A DNA stretch of 64,000 nt. Origin: Kalmusia sp. IMI 367209. Its lineage: Eukaryota > Ascomycota > Dothideomycetes > Pleosporales > Didymosphaeriaceae. Under the pieces are notes generated by a model. That model saw only the letters and a list, made by a program, of their open reading frames with translations. It was not told the DNA's origin and did no database searches. Positions within the stretch are counted from its first letter, which is position 1; the number at the start of each line of letters is the position of its first letter. The DNA lies in the NCBI GenBank assembly GCA_027946365.1, contig JAPEUQ010000015.1, positions 992,001 to 1,056,000 of the forward strand, read 5' to 3'. A program made the position numbers and the translations under genes. Shown piece after piece: positions 11,991 through 23,982 of this stretch.

Positions 11991-14900
11991 TTACCTCACC
12001 AGCCCTGCCGCCCTCGCCTTCTCCTCCAACTCTGCATTCTTCTTCTGCTGCGCCTCCATCTCCTCTAGCCTCTTCCTCTCCTCTTCCCTCTTCAACTGAT
12101 CTGGCCTCCGTATCGCAATATCCTTAGGCTTGTAATCGCTGAACGCCCACTTCAATCCCTTCTCAATAATCCAGCAGCCCGCATAATCCACAACCATGAC
12201 GCTGGTAATCATGACCTTGAAGTCGCTCGTGAAAGGTACAAGTTTCAGCTTCTCGTTGATCTCGGGGATGAATTCAGTCGCGCAGGAGAAGGCTACGCCG
12301 GCAACGAGAACTAGGCCCCAGTACATGCCGCGGTTCTCCCGGATGGATTCGCGGAAGGGGCGACCTTGATAGTTGATAGCGAAGGTGGAGATTTGTTGGA
12401 TGAGTTGGAGAAGGTAGATTGCAGAGTTGAGGAGGGAGGGTTCGAACTCCTTCTCAAGATCGGGGTTGGGTTCCTTGGCTTCAGTACGCTGAACGTATTG
12501 GGAGACATAGATGAGTGTAACGATGTGGATGGCGAATTGGCCGAGGACAGAACCGACGATATAGAAATTGAAGATATTGTGCTGGGGTCTTTCTTTCGAG
12601 AGTGCTTCCACAGGCTAGTTCATTGTCAGTGATCATCCCTCAAAATGTGTCATGTAAATTGCTTACCTTCGCTCGTGAAATGGACAAAAAGCAAACGCTC
12701 ATCATCATACCCGAAATCGTGACCTGGCCATCACCAAATTTGATACCATCGAGGTACAGCACAGACAAGCTGTAAGCTGAGATCAGACAGTTCAGAGCCA
12801 AGATCTTGTACATCTGAATCGTAGCGACAAGCGTGCATCGTCCTTGGCGGATGATATTGGGAATAGCCACGACATTTGCGAGTTTAGAAGTGAAAGGAGC
12901 AGCAACTGAAGCATCGCCAAGCTTGATCGTGGGGGGTTCGCTGTCGAGGTCAGATAGCTCGGATTCCATCATTTTCTCAGTGAATGTGCTGGCAAGACCA
13001 GCTGCACCTTGCGGCGCGGCTGGTTGATGCTTCTCTACAGCGCCGTTGGTCGTTGTACCATCTGCACCATTCGCAGCTGGAAGCGCAATACCTTTTCTCT
13101 TGGCTTGTGCTTCCATAGCCTTCTCATAGTGCGGATTTCCCGGTCCAGGTGGGTAAAGGTGCGCAATCATGACAGGGATAGGTGGGGCGGGTTGATTGAA
13201 CCTCTTCATCAATTCAACCTGCTTCTGATACACCTCCTTCATCTTCGTGTTTCGGAAGTGTTCTCCAATCTTCTCTAAATCGTCACGTGTGCCGTTGAGT
13301 AGGGCGACACCGATATGCGCTTGTTTCAAAGCACCGACGTCATTCGTGCCATCGCCGCACATGAGAGTGGTGTAGCCGCAGTCCTTGAGACCGAGTAGGA
13401 TCTCTTCTTTCTGTTTCGGAGAAACACGAGCATAGACCCACGTGTATCGGAGAAGCTGTAGCCAGGCCTGTTGACCCGAGAATTTGCTAAGTGCATATCC
13501 AGTAACACAAATATCCTTGGTCTTCAAGATTTCAGAGTCAAGAGGTTTCGTTGGATCCACGGGAATATTGACCTTGTCATCGACGCTGCGCCAGACAAGC
13601 TTTTCACCTGAATCGTCATTTTCAGGAGCGTCGAGGATCAAACATTCTCGATCGACAATTTCAACTTGACGAGCGACGTGGACGGCGGTCAATGGGTTGT
13701 CGCCGGTAATCATAACAACACGATGGCTAGACTCGTTCAACATGCGAACGGCCTGAACTGCATCATCCTTGAGCGGGCACTGAAGCACCAAGAAACCAGC
13801 AAAGTGTAGATCGCACTCCACCTGTTCTCGCTTAAGATCATTAATGCGATTCATACCCCATTCGGCGTCCTGAGCAAGATACTTGTAAGCGAGCGCGAGA
13901 ACACGGCCACCGTTCCTAGTAAAATGCTTGAATGTCTCCTCGTAGTTTGGCGGAACGTCGACTAACATCTTGCGGATCGTTTCGGGGGCTCCCTTGACAC
14001 CAACAAATGTGCTCTTGACTTTGCGCTTGGTTTTCCTGTCGCTGACTAAGACAGTAGCAACGGAGCTCTGACGCTTGAGAGCAGAGGAGAACTGGAAGCG
14101 TCGTCGAATTTGTACGAGCTCGGCGTGAGACTTAGCAGAAATGGTCTTAGGTGTCAAAGTGTCATGAGCGCCAAGATTCCAACCTAGGGATGTCAAAGTA
14201 GCTTTCTCCATGGGCTCGCCAACAATTTCACCCTCATCCAGCTTGACCAGGGCGTGTGCAGTAGCGAGAACCAAAGTGCTTTCCGTGCCGACTTCAGTGA
14301 CAGCGCTGAGGTTTATATGAGCTCCGTCGGGGCCGATCTTGCCTCCAGACGTGCCTAGGGTAAGCCCAGCAATACCATCGACCACGAGATCCTCGCCAGT
14401 CAAGGTGCCTGTCTTATCGAAGCAGGCAACGTCCACGCGTCCCGCATACGGAATGCGGAAAGGTTCGGTACAGAAGATGGCATATTTGCTTAGCGCAGCC
14501 AAACTGGTGTTCACAGCCAGCGAAAGTTCCATGGGCAATTCGGGAGGTACAACACTTGTGATGATCAGGACACAGTCAAGCATAAGCTTGGATCGTTTTC
14601 GATCCTGCTTGACACCTTCCTGCCAAACATACCACGAGGCGGCAATAGCGAAGATACAGAGGAAGAGGATGAAGAGCAGTGCCTCAACGTTGTTAGCGGA
14701 AACACGCTCAGTCGAGTAGATCATGGTCCTGACGAGGCTTCCCTGGCTTGTTTCGAAGCCTGTCTTGACAACGACAGCAACAGCGCCCTTGTCTGGTGGT
14801 GGTGGTACACCAGATGATAGTTTCGAAACCGTGCCAATATCGTCTTCCGCGTTATTGCCGTGGGACACCTGTAGGACCTTGGTTCCACCGTAGAGGAAAG

Positions 14901-15918
14901 CATTCTTGTCGAGGCCCTCTTGTTCGATGATCGCGTCACCCGGTCGTAGCTGGATGGACTCCTTCAACACCGGTGTGCTCTCTCCGGACAGCATAGCCTC
15001 GTTGACAATGGCAGCACCTTCGAGCAGGATCATGTCGCAAGCGACACCGGAGTCTTCCTTTGTCCTGCCGACACTGACCACATCGCCAGGCAATAGCTTG
15101 TCACTCTGGATTTCCTGCCATTTCTTCTGCCTGTATACCAACAAATCGTACGGCTTGATACTCATGCCGCGGAATTCGTTCAATGTCCTCTGCCTCTGCC
15201 AGACGACAGTACACTCAAAGGCAACTAGCATGAACAAGGTGAACAGCGAGTAGTACCAGTAGTCATCCAACATCCACAACCCCACGCAGAAAACCTGGAA
15301 CACAAAGAACGGCGCGACCGCATGCTCCTTGAATAGCTCCGTGAACGTCGGCACAGGAATATCAAAGCTGTTATCGCCATAATGATGTTGCAAGCGCTCG
15401 ATCTCAGCAGGCGTCGTCAACCCTCTGGTGTCTTGGAATGTCTTGATTTGCGGCTTCGGCTCGGCGTCAAGGGCGTAGGATAGTGGGGCAAACGTGCCCT
15501 TCTCCGTATTGTACAAGAATCTGCGCTTCTGGAACAGGAACGACACGGTCGGTTTACCGCCCACATTTTCGCGCTTGAGCTGGCAGATTTCGGCGGCGCC
15601 GGCGTTGGCTACTGGGTGGACTTTGATGAGCTCTGCGGTACGGACATCGCGCGCTTTCGTCGTCGTAAACGCGCTTTTCAAATTAACGTTCCAGTGGGTC
15701 GTAAGCCATATCAGCGCTTGTATGGTAGTGATACTGCCGACCCAAACGAAGGTCCATTCGGAAGACTGGATGTGTTTTTCATAACGTTCGGGAGACAGGT
15801 AGAAGGCGAGGAAAGCGGGCCAAATGATGAGGAACGGCCAGATATAGGCGTGCAACTGCAGGGGTAGCGGGTTGTGCAGGCTCGCCTGCTGTATTTGGTG
15901 GTTGTCGACGAGCGGCAT
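11991..15918 (-). CDS. spf1: P5A-type ATPase Spf1 (endoplasmic reticulum transmembrane-helix dislocase)
   Basis: P-type ATPase of subgroup P5A. In yeast and animals this enzyme sits in the ER membrane and removes mis-inserted tail-anchored or signal-anchor helices; older annotations call it a cation pump. Length is about 1291 residues, close to the family. Seen in order: N-terminal hydrophobic hairpin (HAYIWPFLIIWPAFLAFYL), actuator motif LSGESTPV, P5A helix-4 signature VVPPELPMELS, phosphorylation motif DKTGTLT with the aspartate at about residue 501, nucleotide-binding VKGAPETI, TGDNPLTAVHVARQ, and hinge motif MCGDGTNDVGALKQAHIG. A single 52-bp intron (12615-12666) lies near the 3' end between ISRAK and PVEAL. 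The tail is a charged Glu/Lys/Arg coiled-coil-like stretch. ATG at 15918 gives the normal family N terminus. Confidence 0.96.
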
Positions 15919-16273
15919 CGTGGTTGTGTCGTCGTCGAGTCAACTTGTGCTCGTCGTGGGCAGCCTTCGCAATGTTAAGAAATGCCACTCGCCGCTGCCA
16001 GGGTTCGGACCAGCGTTTCGCCGATTGGCCACATCGCCACAGTCGCACGGACCCGCGACACCTACATCACGACATTCGCTTTAAGTCAATAGCACCAGTA
16101 AAATAGGATCAAACGTGCACTTGACAGGACATGATTCTGTCCCTTCAATTATACAGCGAAAGTCCTCACTTGAGTCGTTCTGTTCCCTGTCTATCCCCCC
16201 TCCTCAAAACCAACCCCTCCTGGTATATGAAGCTTAATGACTTCATCTTCCGAGTCGTTGCAATCACTCTGCA
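15919..16273. other. Promoter region of spf1 and 3' flank of the next gene
   Basis: It contains the upstream region of the minus-strand spf1 and, on its right, the 3' flank of the minus-strand Fungal_trans_2 gene. No specific element was recognised. Confidence 0.5.
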
Positions 16274-18275
16274 TCAAGTGTTCTCTGTGTCTTCTGCAAT
16301 TTCTGCGCGCTCGTTAGCCTCCTGCCATATTCCTCCAAGCATATCCGCAAAGAATACATCCGTCCACGCGACCCTCTCCAAAGCCCCCTGCAATTCAGCG
16401 AAACTCTGTATACCCAACTTGTCGATGACCTCGTAAAGCCTGGCAATCCACCACACCCTACTGCCTGATGCCGATGCCACCGAAGATGCAACCACTAGAA
16501 TCCAGAGAAGCATATGCGAATTGTTTACTTTCGCCCAGACGCCGAGCGTAGAGACATTTACTCGATCGAGAGCAATCCTCAAACGCTCAAGCAAAATACT
16601 GAAGAGCGGAGCTTTGAGCGGCACCTCGCGCAACGACGCATAGATGAATATTTGTGCTGCAGCAAGTAGCGCCTCGATCACACTCGCAGCATCAGCGACA
16701 TTAGCTCTATCTGTGTATGTATTGTCTTGCTCATCCTTCGTTTCCAGATCAAAGTCTAAGAAGTTACGCGAGTGGTCTGGTATCGATAGAAGCATGTATT
16801 CCGTTTCGTACAGTAGGTTACTCAAGGTCCAACGGCTGACTTTCCGTATCCAGCGTGACGATATGGCGAGTGCAAGTCGGTGGAGACGGTAGAATATGTT
16901 GAAACACTCGATGGCAAAAATAGCAAGACGGAGAAGGGATGTCGGAGATGTGTAGGCCGCTTCTTCGAGAAGGTCATCAGGAAAAGGAGGCGTGCCTAGG
17001 TCTAGGCGTACTTCAGGAAAGCTTGGAGGCGTTCGGAATACCATAGCGGTATGGATGTCGACCCTAGAGGCATGATGTGAATGAGTCAAATCGTGGAAAA
17101 ATGGCAAAGCGTACCACAAAATCCCTCTCACTAGGCCATCGTTATGACCAAAAGCAATTAATCCTCCGCGAGCCTTGACCATCCGTTTCAGCGCGGCAAT
17201 GTGAAGCTGGGCGGCATCGTAGGCACCGAGAAGATTCTAGTTATATCAGCAACACGGTCTCGACAAGCCCGAAGTCGGCTCACCTCAAAACTAGCAAGTA
17301 TCGACACAGTGCCCACAAGCTCGTCTGATATTCGCCCTCCAGGATCGCTGATTTTCCTGTTTATTTCTTTAATCGCTTCGCTCTTGTGCTTTAGCTTCTC
17401 AACATGAAGGTCGTTCATTCTTCGGACGAGCGTGCCGTACAGTGCCCAGGTGGCTAAGGTCGCGTGTAGCAGACCGGGATCGTTGCGGATGAAAGACCAC
17501 CAGGAGCTACGTGCATTTATGGCTATAGAGTTCACTCGAGCACCACTTTTATCTAGGTACGTCAGAAGTTATCATCAACCCACCACGTAAAATATGATAG
17601 AGATTCGACGAGATTGTAAACGGGTACTTACAGAACTTGACAAGAATATTGAGTTCTGGCGATCCAGGCACAGGTAGTACATCGAAGGGGTCGAACTGGT
17701 GGGCACCTGGGTTTATGCTTAAGACCAACTTAGTCGTCGCCTTGACTTGATCCGACGCACTCCCTTCGCTGTCACTAAAGTATGGCATTCGACTCAAGGC
17801 ACTACTCCTTATTTTTTGTTGCAAATCATCTGGTAAATCTCGGGACAGGTTCTTTCTAGTCACCTTTTTGTTCTGTTGCTCCTCCCCAATGCTTCTACCT
17901 TTGCTTCTTGACGTGACCTAATAGTGATGATTCAAATTAACAAAGATACATTATTTAATCCTGGTCTCTGCTCACCACTGTAGCTTCTTCCCCTGGCTTT
18001 GGTAATCGAAATCTTGATTTTAGTTTTGTCTTCTTCTGTACCGTCGCCTTCGAATTATGCTCTGACATATTGTGGGGCTGTTCTGACCATTTGGTCTCGA
18101 AAAAGTTCCTCATCACTACACGACGAATTCGTCCTCGGTCGTGGCCCTCCAGTTGGTGAGGCTCTTCGGTAGTGACGAAAAATTCGTATTCGCGCTCCAT
18201 TGCTGACGATTCATCGAAGTCGTTTGCTTGTTCTAGTTCAGGAAGATGCTGCTTCATTGATGTCTTTGGAGACAT
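16274..18275 (-). CDS. Fungal_trans_2-type regulator-like protein without visible zinc cluster
   Basis: About 605 residues after removing introns 17918-17975, 17553-17631 and 17237-17283; all junctions are in frame. The N terminus has EYEFFVTTEEPHQLEG followed by basic blocks (RIRRVVMRNFFETKW, KATVQKKTKLKSRF). This is the layout of fungal proteins often mislabelled tachykinin family, which carry the Fungal_trans_2 helical domain but no Zn2Cys6 cluster. The middle reads DPFDVLPVPGSPELNILVKFY, the usual entry to that domain, and the rest is helical with HIAALKRMVKARGGL and LEEAAYTSP. ATG 18275 is in a good context (CACCATGTC); the frame stays open upstream to about 18479 but without another convincing ATG. 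Such proteins are presumed nuclear regulators; the target is unknown. Confidence 0.72.
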
Positions 18276-19321
18276 GGTGAAAGCTGGTTGGTATGTCGAC
18301 CGAAATACCATCTCCGCGTACGGGTGGCTCTGCATTCCAATTTTGATTACTTTCGCTTTCTTTCTTTTGCCACAAGCCCAGTCCAGGTCCACGATCTTTC
18401 CCAGGAAGGAATATCTGGAATTCTTTCGAGAGATACAGACAGCGCAAACAAGTGAGGGCGCCTTGGTTCGATTATTCAATATTTCATAAGTCCCTAGAAA
18501 TCTGTGATAGTAGGGACCCGCATAGGTGGAGGCATGCGATTGGCGAGGCTGTATATGTGCATAAGCTTCCTCACCTCACGCGTCGAGAACTGCGGATGTG
18601 ATCAAGTCCCCGACTAATCGGGCTCGCCTGACGTTGCGTATGCCGATATATACAGAGCACGTCGCTCATGGGGTTTACTACCTAGGTAGAAGGGTAAGCA
18701 TGGATCTTCCTCGCGCCTTTCTGTCGCCCTGGTTCGCTAATTCTGACGCTTCGTGTTTGTATTCCCGACAAACGTGATAAACCCTTGGAAACTCGATGCC
18801 GATAGCCCCTCTCTGTCTCTCACGGAAGAATCAATCTTCGCAAAAACCCTGAAATTACGTGAACTTCTTGTGTAGGGTCGTGCTGCGGGGTGTGTTACTA
18901 CATTTTGAAGATCGCGCAGCTTGCAGGTGCTTCCTAAGCTAGACTAACCTTTTCGAGGTTTTGATAAATGAACCTCGTTGATCCTAAGCCCCGGAATGAA
19001 GCGAAGGAGGATGGGATGTGAGAGTGATGTGATAGAACTGTCTAGCTCGTGAAATAATGACACTGCAGTGAAAACGTAGGAAGGCACAGGATAATCGCGA
19101 GCTGCTGTTTCATCTAACAGCCACGTGCCACATTTCGTCTTCAACGGTAATTCTAGCAAGAAGCACTTCATGATGAGTACCTTTCTATGAGGATGCAATA
19201 TCTTGCTCTCAGATCCTACTTAGAGAATCTAGAATGACAGTCAGACCAATCCTCCATATGACAAGCCAACCCTAATAACACCAAGCTTAATTCAACTATA
19301 TACTAAATTCGTAGGGGAATT
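18276..19321. other. Intergenic region between the Fungal_trans_2 gene and the GlnRS gene
   Basis: An 84-codon minus-strand frame at 18944-19198 starting with an ATG looks protein-like, but I do not recognise it and cannot find partner exons, so it is not called. Otherwise this is promoter sequence for the minus-strand gene on the left and the 3' flank of the synthetase gene on the right. Confidence 0.45.
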
Positions 19322-21332
19322 CTATTTCGACTTGTCTTCCCTCAAGCTAACAATTTGGTTCAAAACAATCTTGTCCTCAGTGGAGTCCACGTCGACGCAG
19401 AAGTAGGCGGTGCGCAGTGCCTGGAAACGAATAAGATCATCGGATGAACCGCTGGGATTGAGGGTATGCGCTTTGATGAGACCCTTGATACCCCCTTCGA
19501 TCACTGCATTCTCGAAAATGATCTCTGATTCCGGGTTCAGATCGTCGGCCCAACCCCCGGTCTTCCAGTCCAGTGCATTTGGTGAATCTGACTTGAAGAG
19601 AGAGTTGTACTGGCGAGCTTTCACAGGAACAGCCGTGGCTGCGTCCACCCACTGAATGTAGGTCTTTGGTTTCTCTCCTACAGCTTTGATAGCTTTGATC
19701 TCGGTGACCCTGCCATTTCCGTCTTTGGAGAATGATGTGGCGCAAATCGGGAATGGGACATTGTAAAGACCAACAACCTTGTTGGGCGCTAGGCGGAAGT
19801 ACTCGGGGCTGTCCTCTTCTCGGAAATCGGTGCGGTCGATGTACAGCTCTCTTCCAAGTTTGACCTTGCGTTCTCCTGGAATGGCTCCCTTCGGGTCATA
19901 TGGCACAATGAGTTCCTGATCGTCTTCTGCACCGAAATCCTCGATGACCACCTTGATCGGATCGAGAACTAGCATTTGTCGAGCAACGGTGCGTTCTAGG
20001 TGCTTTCGGATAGATGATTCTAGCCGCGGTGGCTGGATCTCCGTAAGGGCATCATTAACACCTAGCTCCTCGACGAAATTCAACAATGCCTTAGATGGTA
20101 TGCCGCGCCGGCGGAGTGCAACCAGTGTGTAGAGGCGGGGATCATCCCAGCCTCTCACAGAGGGTGGAATGGACCTCGATACAACCGTTCCGTCCTCTTT
20201 CTTCTTTTCTATAGTTGTACCTTCAACAAGCATAAGGATGCGGCGCTTTGAGAGGATTGTGCCTCCGAGGTTCAGTCGTCCATATCTACAATAGTCAGCT
20301 CCAGATTGAAGATCGCAGAGTCCCAAGCTTACTCTCTTTGCATAGGTCCCTTCTCCTCCGACTTCGGAACCTTCATATCGAGTTGCTCTAGGAGCCAATC
20401 GTACGATATCCGCGACTGCTGAAATTCGGTTGTGCATAGCGAATGTGTAATTCCCTCTAGGGCGTCGCAAATACAGTGCGTGAAATCATAGGTTGGATAG
20501 ATTCTCCACTTCTCTCCGGTCCGGTGATGATGGTTCTTCTCAATTACTCGGTAGGCTGGCAGGTCCCACATTTGAGGATTACCCTCGTTGGGGTCTGTCA
20601 AGCTTTGCTTCATGCGTAGATATGCTTCTCCAGCCTTGTATTTCCCATCGCGCATTGCTCGAAACTCGGCGATGGATTCGGGAATGGGTCGTGATCGGTG
20701 TTCGCATGCATATCGAGGACCACGGTTGTCCGGCCCGCCGCGCTGCATATTGACTTCCTCGCCTACAAAAGTGTTCAGAAGCAAATCTGGTGATAAATTC
20801 ATTATGACTTACGCGAACAGTGGCAAACATATGCTCCGTCTTTCTCAATTAGCTGTTCCGCCAGCTCGTACAGTTTGTCGAAATTGTCGCTGCTGTACGT
20901 GATTTGGTACGGCTCAAAGCCTAACCACTTGATGATGTCTAGTATGCTTGTGAAATATTTCTCCTCCTCCTTCTCTGGATTTGTATCATCGTATCTTAAG
21001 AAACAAACGCCCTTGTGGTGCCGTGCGAAGCCAAAGTTGACCGCAATGGCTTTGCAATGACCAATATGGAGGTAGCCATTGGGCTCTGGTGGGAATCGCG
21101 ATCGCACATCCTTAACGGGCTTCTCTTCGTAGACGCGCCTTAGCCAGCCTTCGGAAAAAACGCTGGCGGGCTCTGCGTTTGAAGACTTCGTATTTTCTTT
21201 CGGTCGAAGGGCGTGCTCAGCCTTCTTGGCCTTTGCGGCAGCTTTTTTTGCTGCCTTTTCGAGAGCTCGTTTTGAAGGGCCCTTCTCCTCTGCGGGAGGT
21301 GTAGACGCGGTCGCCTCGGTGGGTGTTGCCAT
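19322..21332 (-). CDS. gln4: Glutaminyl-tRNA synthetase, cytosolic
   Basis: Class I aminoacyl-tRNA synthetase that charges tRNA-Gln with glutamine. About 637 residues with introns 20763-20812 and 20286-20332. The catalytic Rossmann fold begins [18 protein letters not shown], containing the HIGH motif, followed by [16 protein letters not shown]. Then come [20 protein letters not shown] and the second signature [12 protein letters not shown], the KMSKS equivalent, in the glutamine-type context [12 protein letters not shown]. The C-terminal two-barrel anticodon domain includes [20 protein letters not shown]. The N terminus has only a short Lys/Ala-rich stretch instead of the roughly 200-residue appended domain of the yeast enzyme. 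A donor at about 21443 and an acceptor just before the ATG suggest a 5' leader intron. Glu versus Gln specificity is judged from the GlnRS-like motifs. Confidence 0.92.
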
Positions 21333-22064
21333 TCTTAGGAAATGTTAGCATTTACAGAGTTCCAAGGTGGGGTTTCTCGGATGGAATTAAATTGAAGCGG
21401 CCTGTCGGAGAGGAAGTTTACGAGGCACCAAATCAACTCACCTGCTAGCTTAGAGAGCAGCAAGTAGCTATCAAATTGCAGTTGTGCTGGAGAAACGTAA
21501 CGCAGCTCGACGGACGCGTCTGGAGTTTTGGAGGGGCAGCCTTGAGTCATGGTGCGCCACATTGCACCGCCACCTGGCGGGACAGCGCCTTCCGGTTTTG
21601 TGCTCACAACCTCCGACCATTGCTCGCATCATGACCGTTTCATAGTGAGTGATATCCCAAGACCATCGTGAGCCTGCTCTAGGCAAACGGACTTTGGCCT
21701 GCCGGGGCGATAACACTCCGTCACATTCCGGTTTTCTCAACATCACCGCGCACGTAGCCTGTTTAACATGTCCTACAATTCTTCTCATGCGCGACGTGTG
21801 GACTGGCTCACCAACATTCGAACAGAACGTAAGCAGGGTAAGTACCGGCGTGACTCGCTTTATTGCCACCATCTCAACTCTAAGATTTCGGATCCCACGC
21901 GTGTTTCGTATCATTCGAATGGTGCATTGCGGGCAATATTGACGAAGACGACAGGTCTCTGGTCTGACAGCTTCATATTATTATTGCTCGAAAGCTTACA
22001 GAGTCCACTATCTCGATGAACTGAGTCGTAGTTGATTGAGTTCCTTCATAAGATCATTGGGCAC
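21333..22064. other. Intergenic region upstream of the GlnRS gene
   Basis: The first 100 bases probably hold a 5' leader intron of the synthetase gene (minus strand GTGAGT donor, AAG acceptor near the start). The rest shows open frames on both strands without recognisable products. Confidence 0.45.
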
Positions 22065-23300
22065 TCAATCAAGATCTCTCGGATCATCTCCATCGTCCTC
22101 ATTTTCGCTGTCTAGGGCCTGACGCCATGCACCTCCCATCTCCTTCTCCATTGACTGGACATCGTTTTCTAGCCTTTCTTTTTGTACCCTCAGATTCCCG
22201 ATCAAGCTCGTGTTCTCACTTACCCATTGCTCATGCTCCAACCATTGCGCATTGCTCACCCGTCGCGCACTCGTCACGCTTCGACCAGCGGGATACGCAT
22301 TGAACCCTCCTCCCTCATCGATCCAAACTTGTAGCAATCCCGAGCAAAAGATCTCTGCGATAGCCGCTTGCTGGGGCCGGAAGATCAGGTAGACGATGAA
22401 TTGGTGCATTTGAAAGAGCTGTCTGAAAGTCCCTATTTGATGCAGGTATGAACAGATATCCTCTACTAAATTCATGACATAATTTGAAGAATTTCGATGA
22501 CGATGCTGTGATAGCCTAATGTGTGAATTGATCGAGTACCCACACTCGCTAGGTGGATACGCCATGGGAGTGTTGCGCTGTGAACATGGCGTATCCGCCA
22601 CTCGCTTCGCGACGCCTTCGCAGAATCGCAAGAGTGTATTTACGTGCTGTTGAGAGCGACGGGTCGTCCAGAGATACTTCCGATGTCCTGTTGAGGTTGC
22701 TGAGCGCGATATTGCCGGTGGAGTTACATTGTCGATCAACCATGCCAGATTTTGATACTGAGGTTCTGGGTTGAGATATTCTAACACTGCCTCCCGAATG
22801 TTTGCGTACTGATTAGCGTTAGGGGCAACCCCGTGCTCGTCCGCTAATAAGTTAACGTAGATCGAGGGCTGGACATGAGCACGTTCTTGTATCACTAAGT
22901 ATTCATGCTGAAGATTGGTATCGACTAGAAAGCGCTGTGCGAGGGTTCCGTCAATGGCTGCTGCAAATACCAAAGGAGCCGACGCGAGAATCAGAATACA
23001 TTCCCGCATGATAGCAGAAAAGGAGGTGGGCAACACGCCACTACTACCAATATACTTTGGCAATTCTCGCTCCAATACATCGGAAATCACGGGGTGATAG
23101 TCTTTATTGCGAATGAGATGCGCCCAGCAGTTCTGACGCTCAGATAATGTCGGGATTCCGCTACCTGTCACCAGTGAGTCGCTGTGGTTGCTAGAACCAT
23201 ACCTATTTGTACGTGTCGATACCATTTTTCTATTTACTAACACGATTAGAAAGTTATGGTAGGTCGACATGCTTCGGCGCAAGATCTTAAGGAATAACAT
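22065..23300 (-). CDS. Hypothetical protein, lineage-restricted
   Basis: A single uninterrupted 411-codon frame from ATG 23300; a second in-frame ATG at about 23225 (MVSTRTNRYGSS) is equally plausible as the start. I recognise no domain. The N-terminal third includes an Ala-rich helix (ILILASAPLVFAAAIDG). The middle is helical (VMNLVEDICSYLHQ, IVYLIFRPQQAAIAEIFCSG), and the C terminus is a charged coiled coil ending in an acidic tail (ENEDDGDDPRDLD). Length and lack of stops over 1.2 kb support a real gene. It sits at the left edge of an accessory stretch with other orphan genes. Function unknown. Confidence 0.65.
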   Translation of the reverse strand: MLFLKILRRSMSTYHNFLIVLVNRKMVSTRTNRYGSSNHSDSLVTGSGIPTLSERQNCWAHLIRNKDYHPVISDVLERELPKYIGSSGVLPTSFSAIMRECILILASAPLVFAAAIDGTLAQRFLVDTNLQHEYLVIQERAHVQPSIYVNLLADEHGVAPNANQYANIREAVLEYLNPEPQYQNLAWLIDNVTPPAISRSATSTGHRKYLWTTRRSQQHVNTLLRFCEGVAKRVADTPCSQRNTPMAYPPSECGYSINSHIRLSQHRHRNSSNYVMNLVEDICSYLHQIGTFRQLFQMHQFIVYLIFRPQQAAIAEIFCSGLLQVWIDEGGGFNAYPAGRSVTSARRVSNAQWLEHEQWVSENTSLIGNLRVQKERLENDVQSMEKEMGGAWRQALDSENEDDGDDPRDLD

Positions 23301-23982
23301 CTCCTAATTGAATTGAAAACACCGGTCACATCTCGCGTCTCCATACAGTTGAAGGGCACCACACACGTCTACTAGTCACAACTATTATACTTTCTGAACA
23401 AGTTTTGATGACCTTGAACTGATCACATTTACTCAAAGTAGGAAACGTTACGTAAATCATCTCAGACGAAGGAGAAGGCGATGAAGCGCATTCTTGCCAA
23501 AGACATAGTACATCACACAAAAATGTATTGATAGTGCAAGGCAATATGTTTATGTAGGTATAGTATAGTACACCAGCAAATCACATGGAACTACGGTTTC
23601 GGTTCTTGGACAGTCCTGAGTTGCTACAAGAGCTGAAAACTATGACTACTTTGCCATTTTGCTTCACTGCGTTACAAGATGGATCGACGCTACGCGTACC
23701 TTCTATAGTCCACATGAGTTACGAGGCTATTGCAAGCAGCCGACACACTATCTACAACATAAGCTTGAGCCTAGCGCTTCATTTAGCTGAACATCTTGAG
23801 CGATGCTAGCCGCATAGTCTCGCAACCGAATAGGCAGGTAACAAAGACTAGTTCAGCCTCACACAACACTAATCACGTCCTTGCCTCTCAACACAGGTTA
23901 GCCTAAATCCTATATCACCAATTTTTCTGTGTAAAATTCCAAAAATCTTTAACACTCGCATTTTCCCTTATAAGCGGGATGC
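23301..23982. other. Intergenic region
   Basis: It lies between the orphan gene and the HeLo pseudogene. Short frames only (for example 23585-23809, plus), none recognisable. The right end should be the former promoter of the HeLo gene. Confidence 0.5.

Noticed and set aside
18944..19198. 84-codon minus-strand frame
   Set aside because: Protein-like texture, but no recognised family and no partner exons; possibly a relic, not callable.
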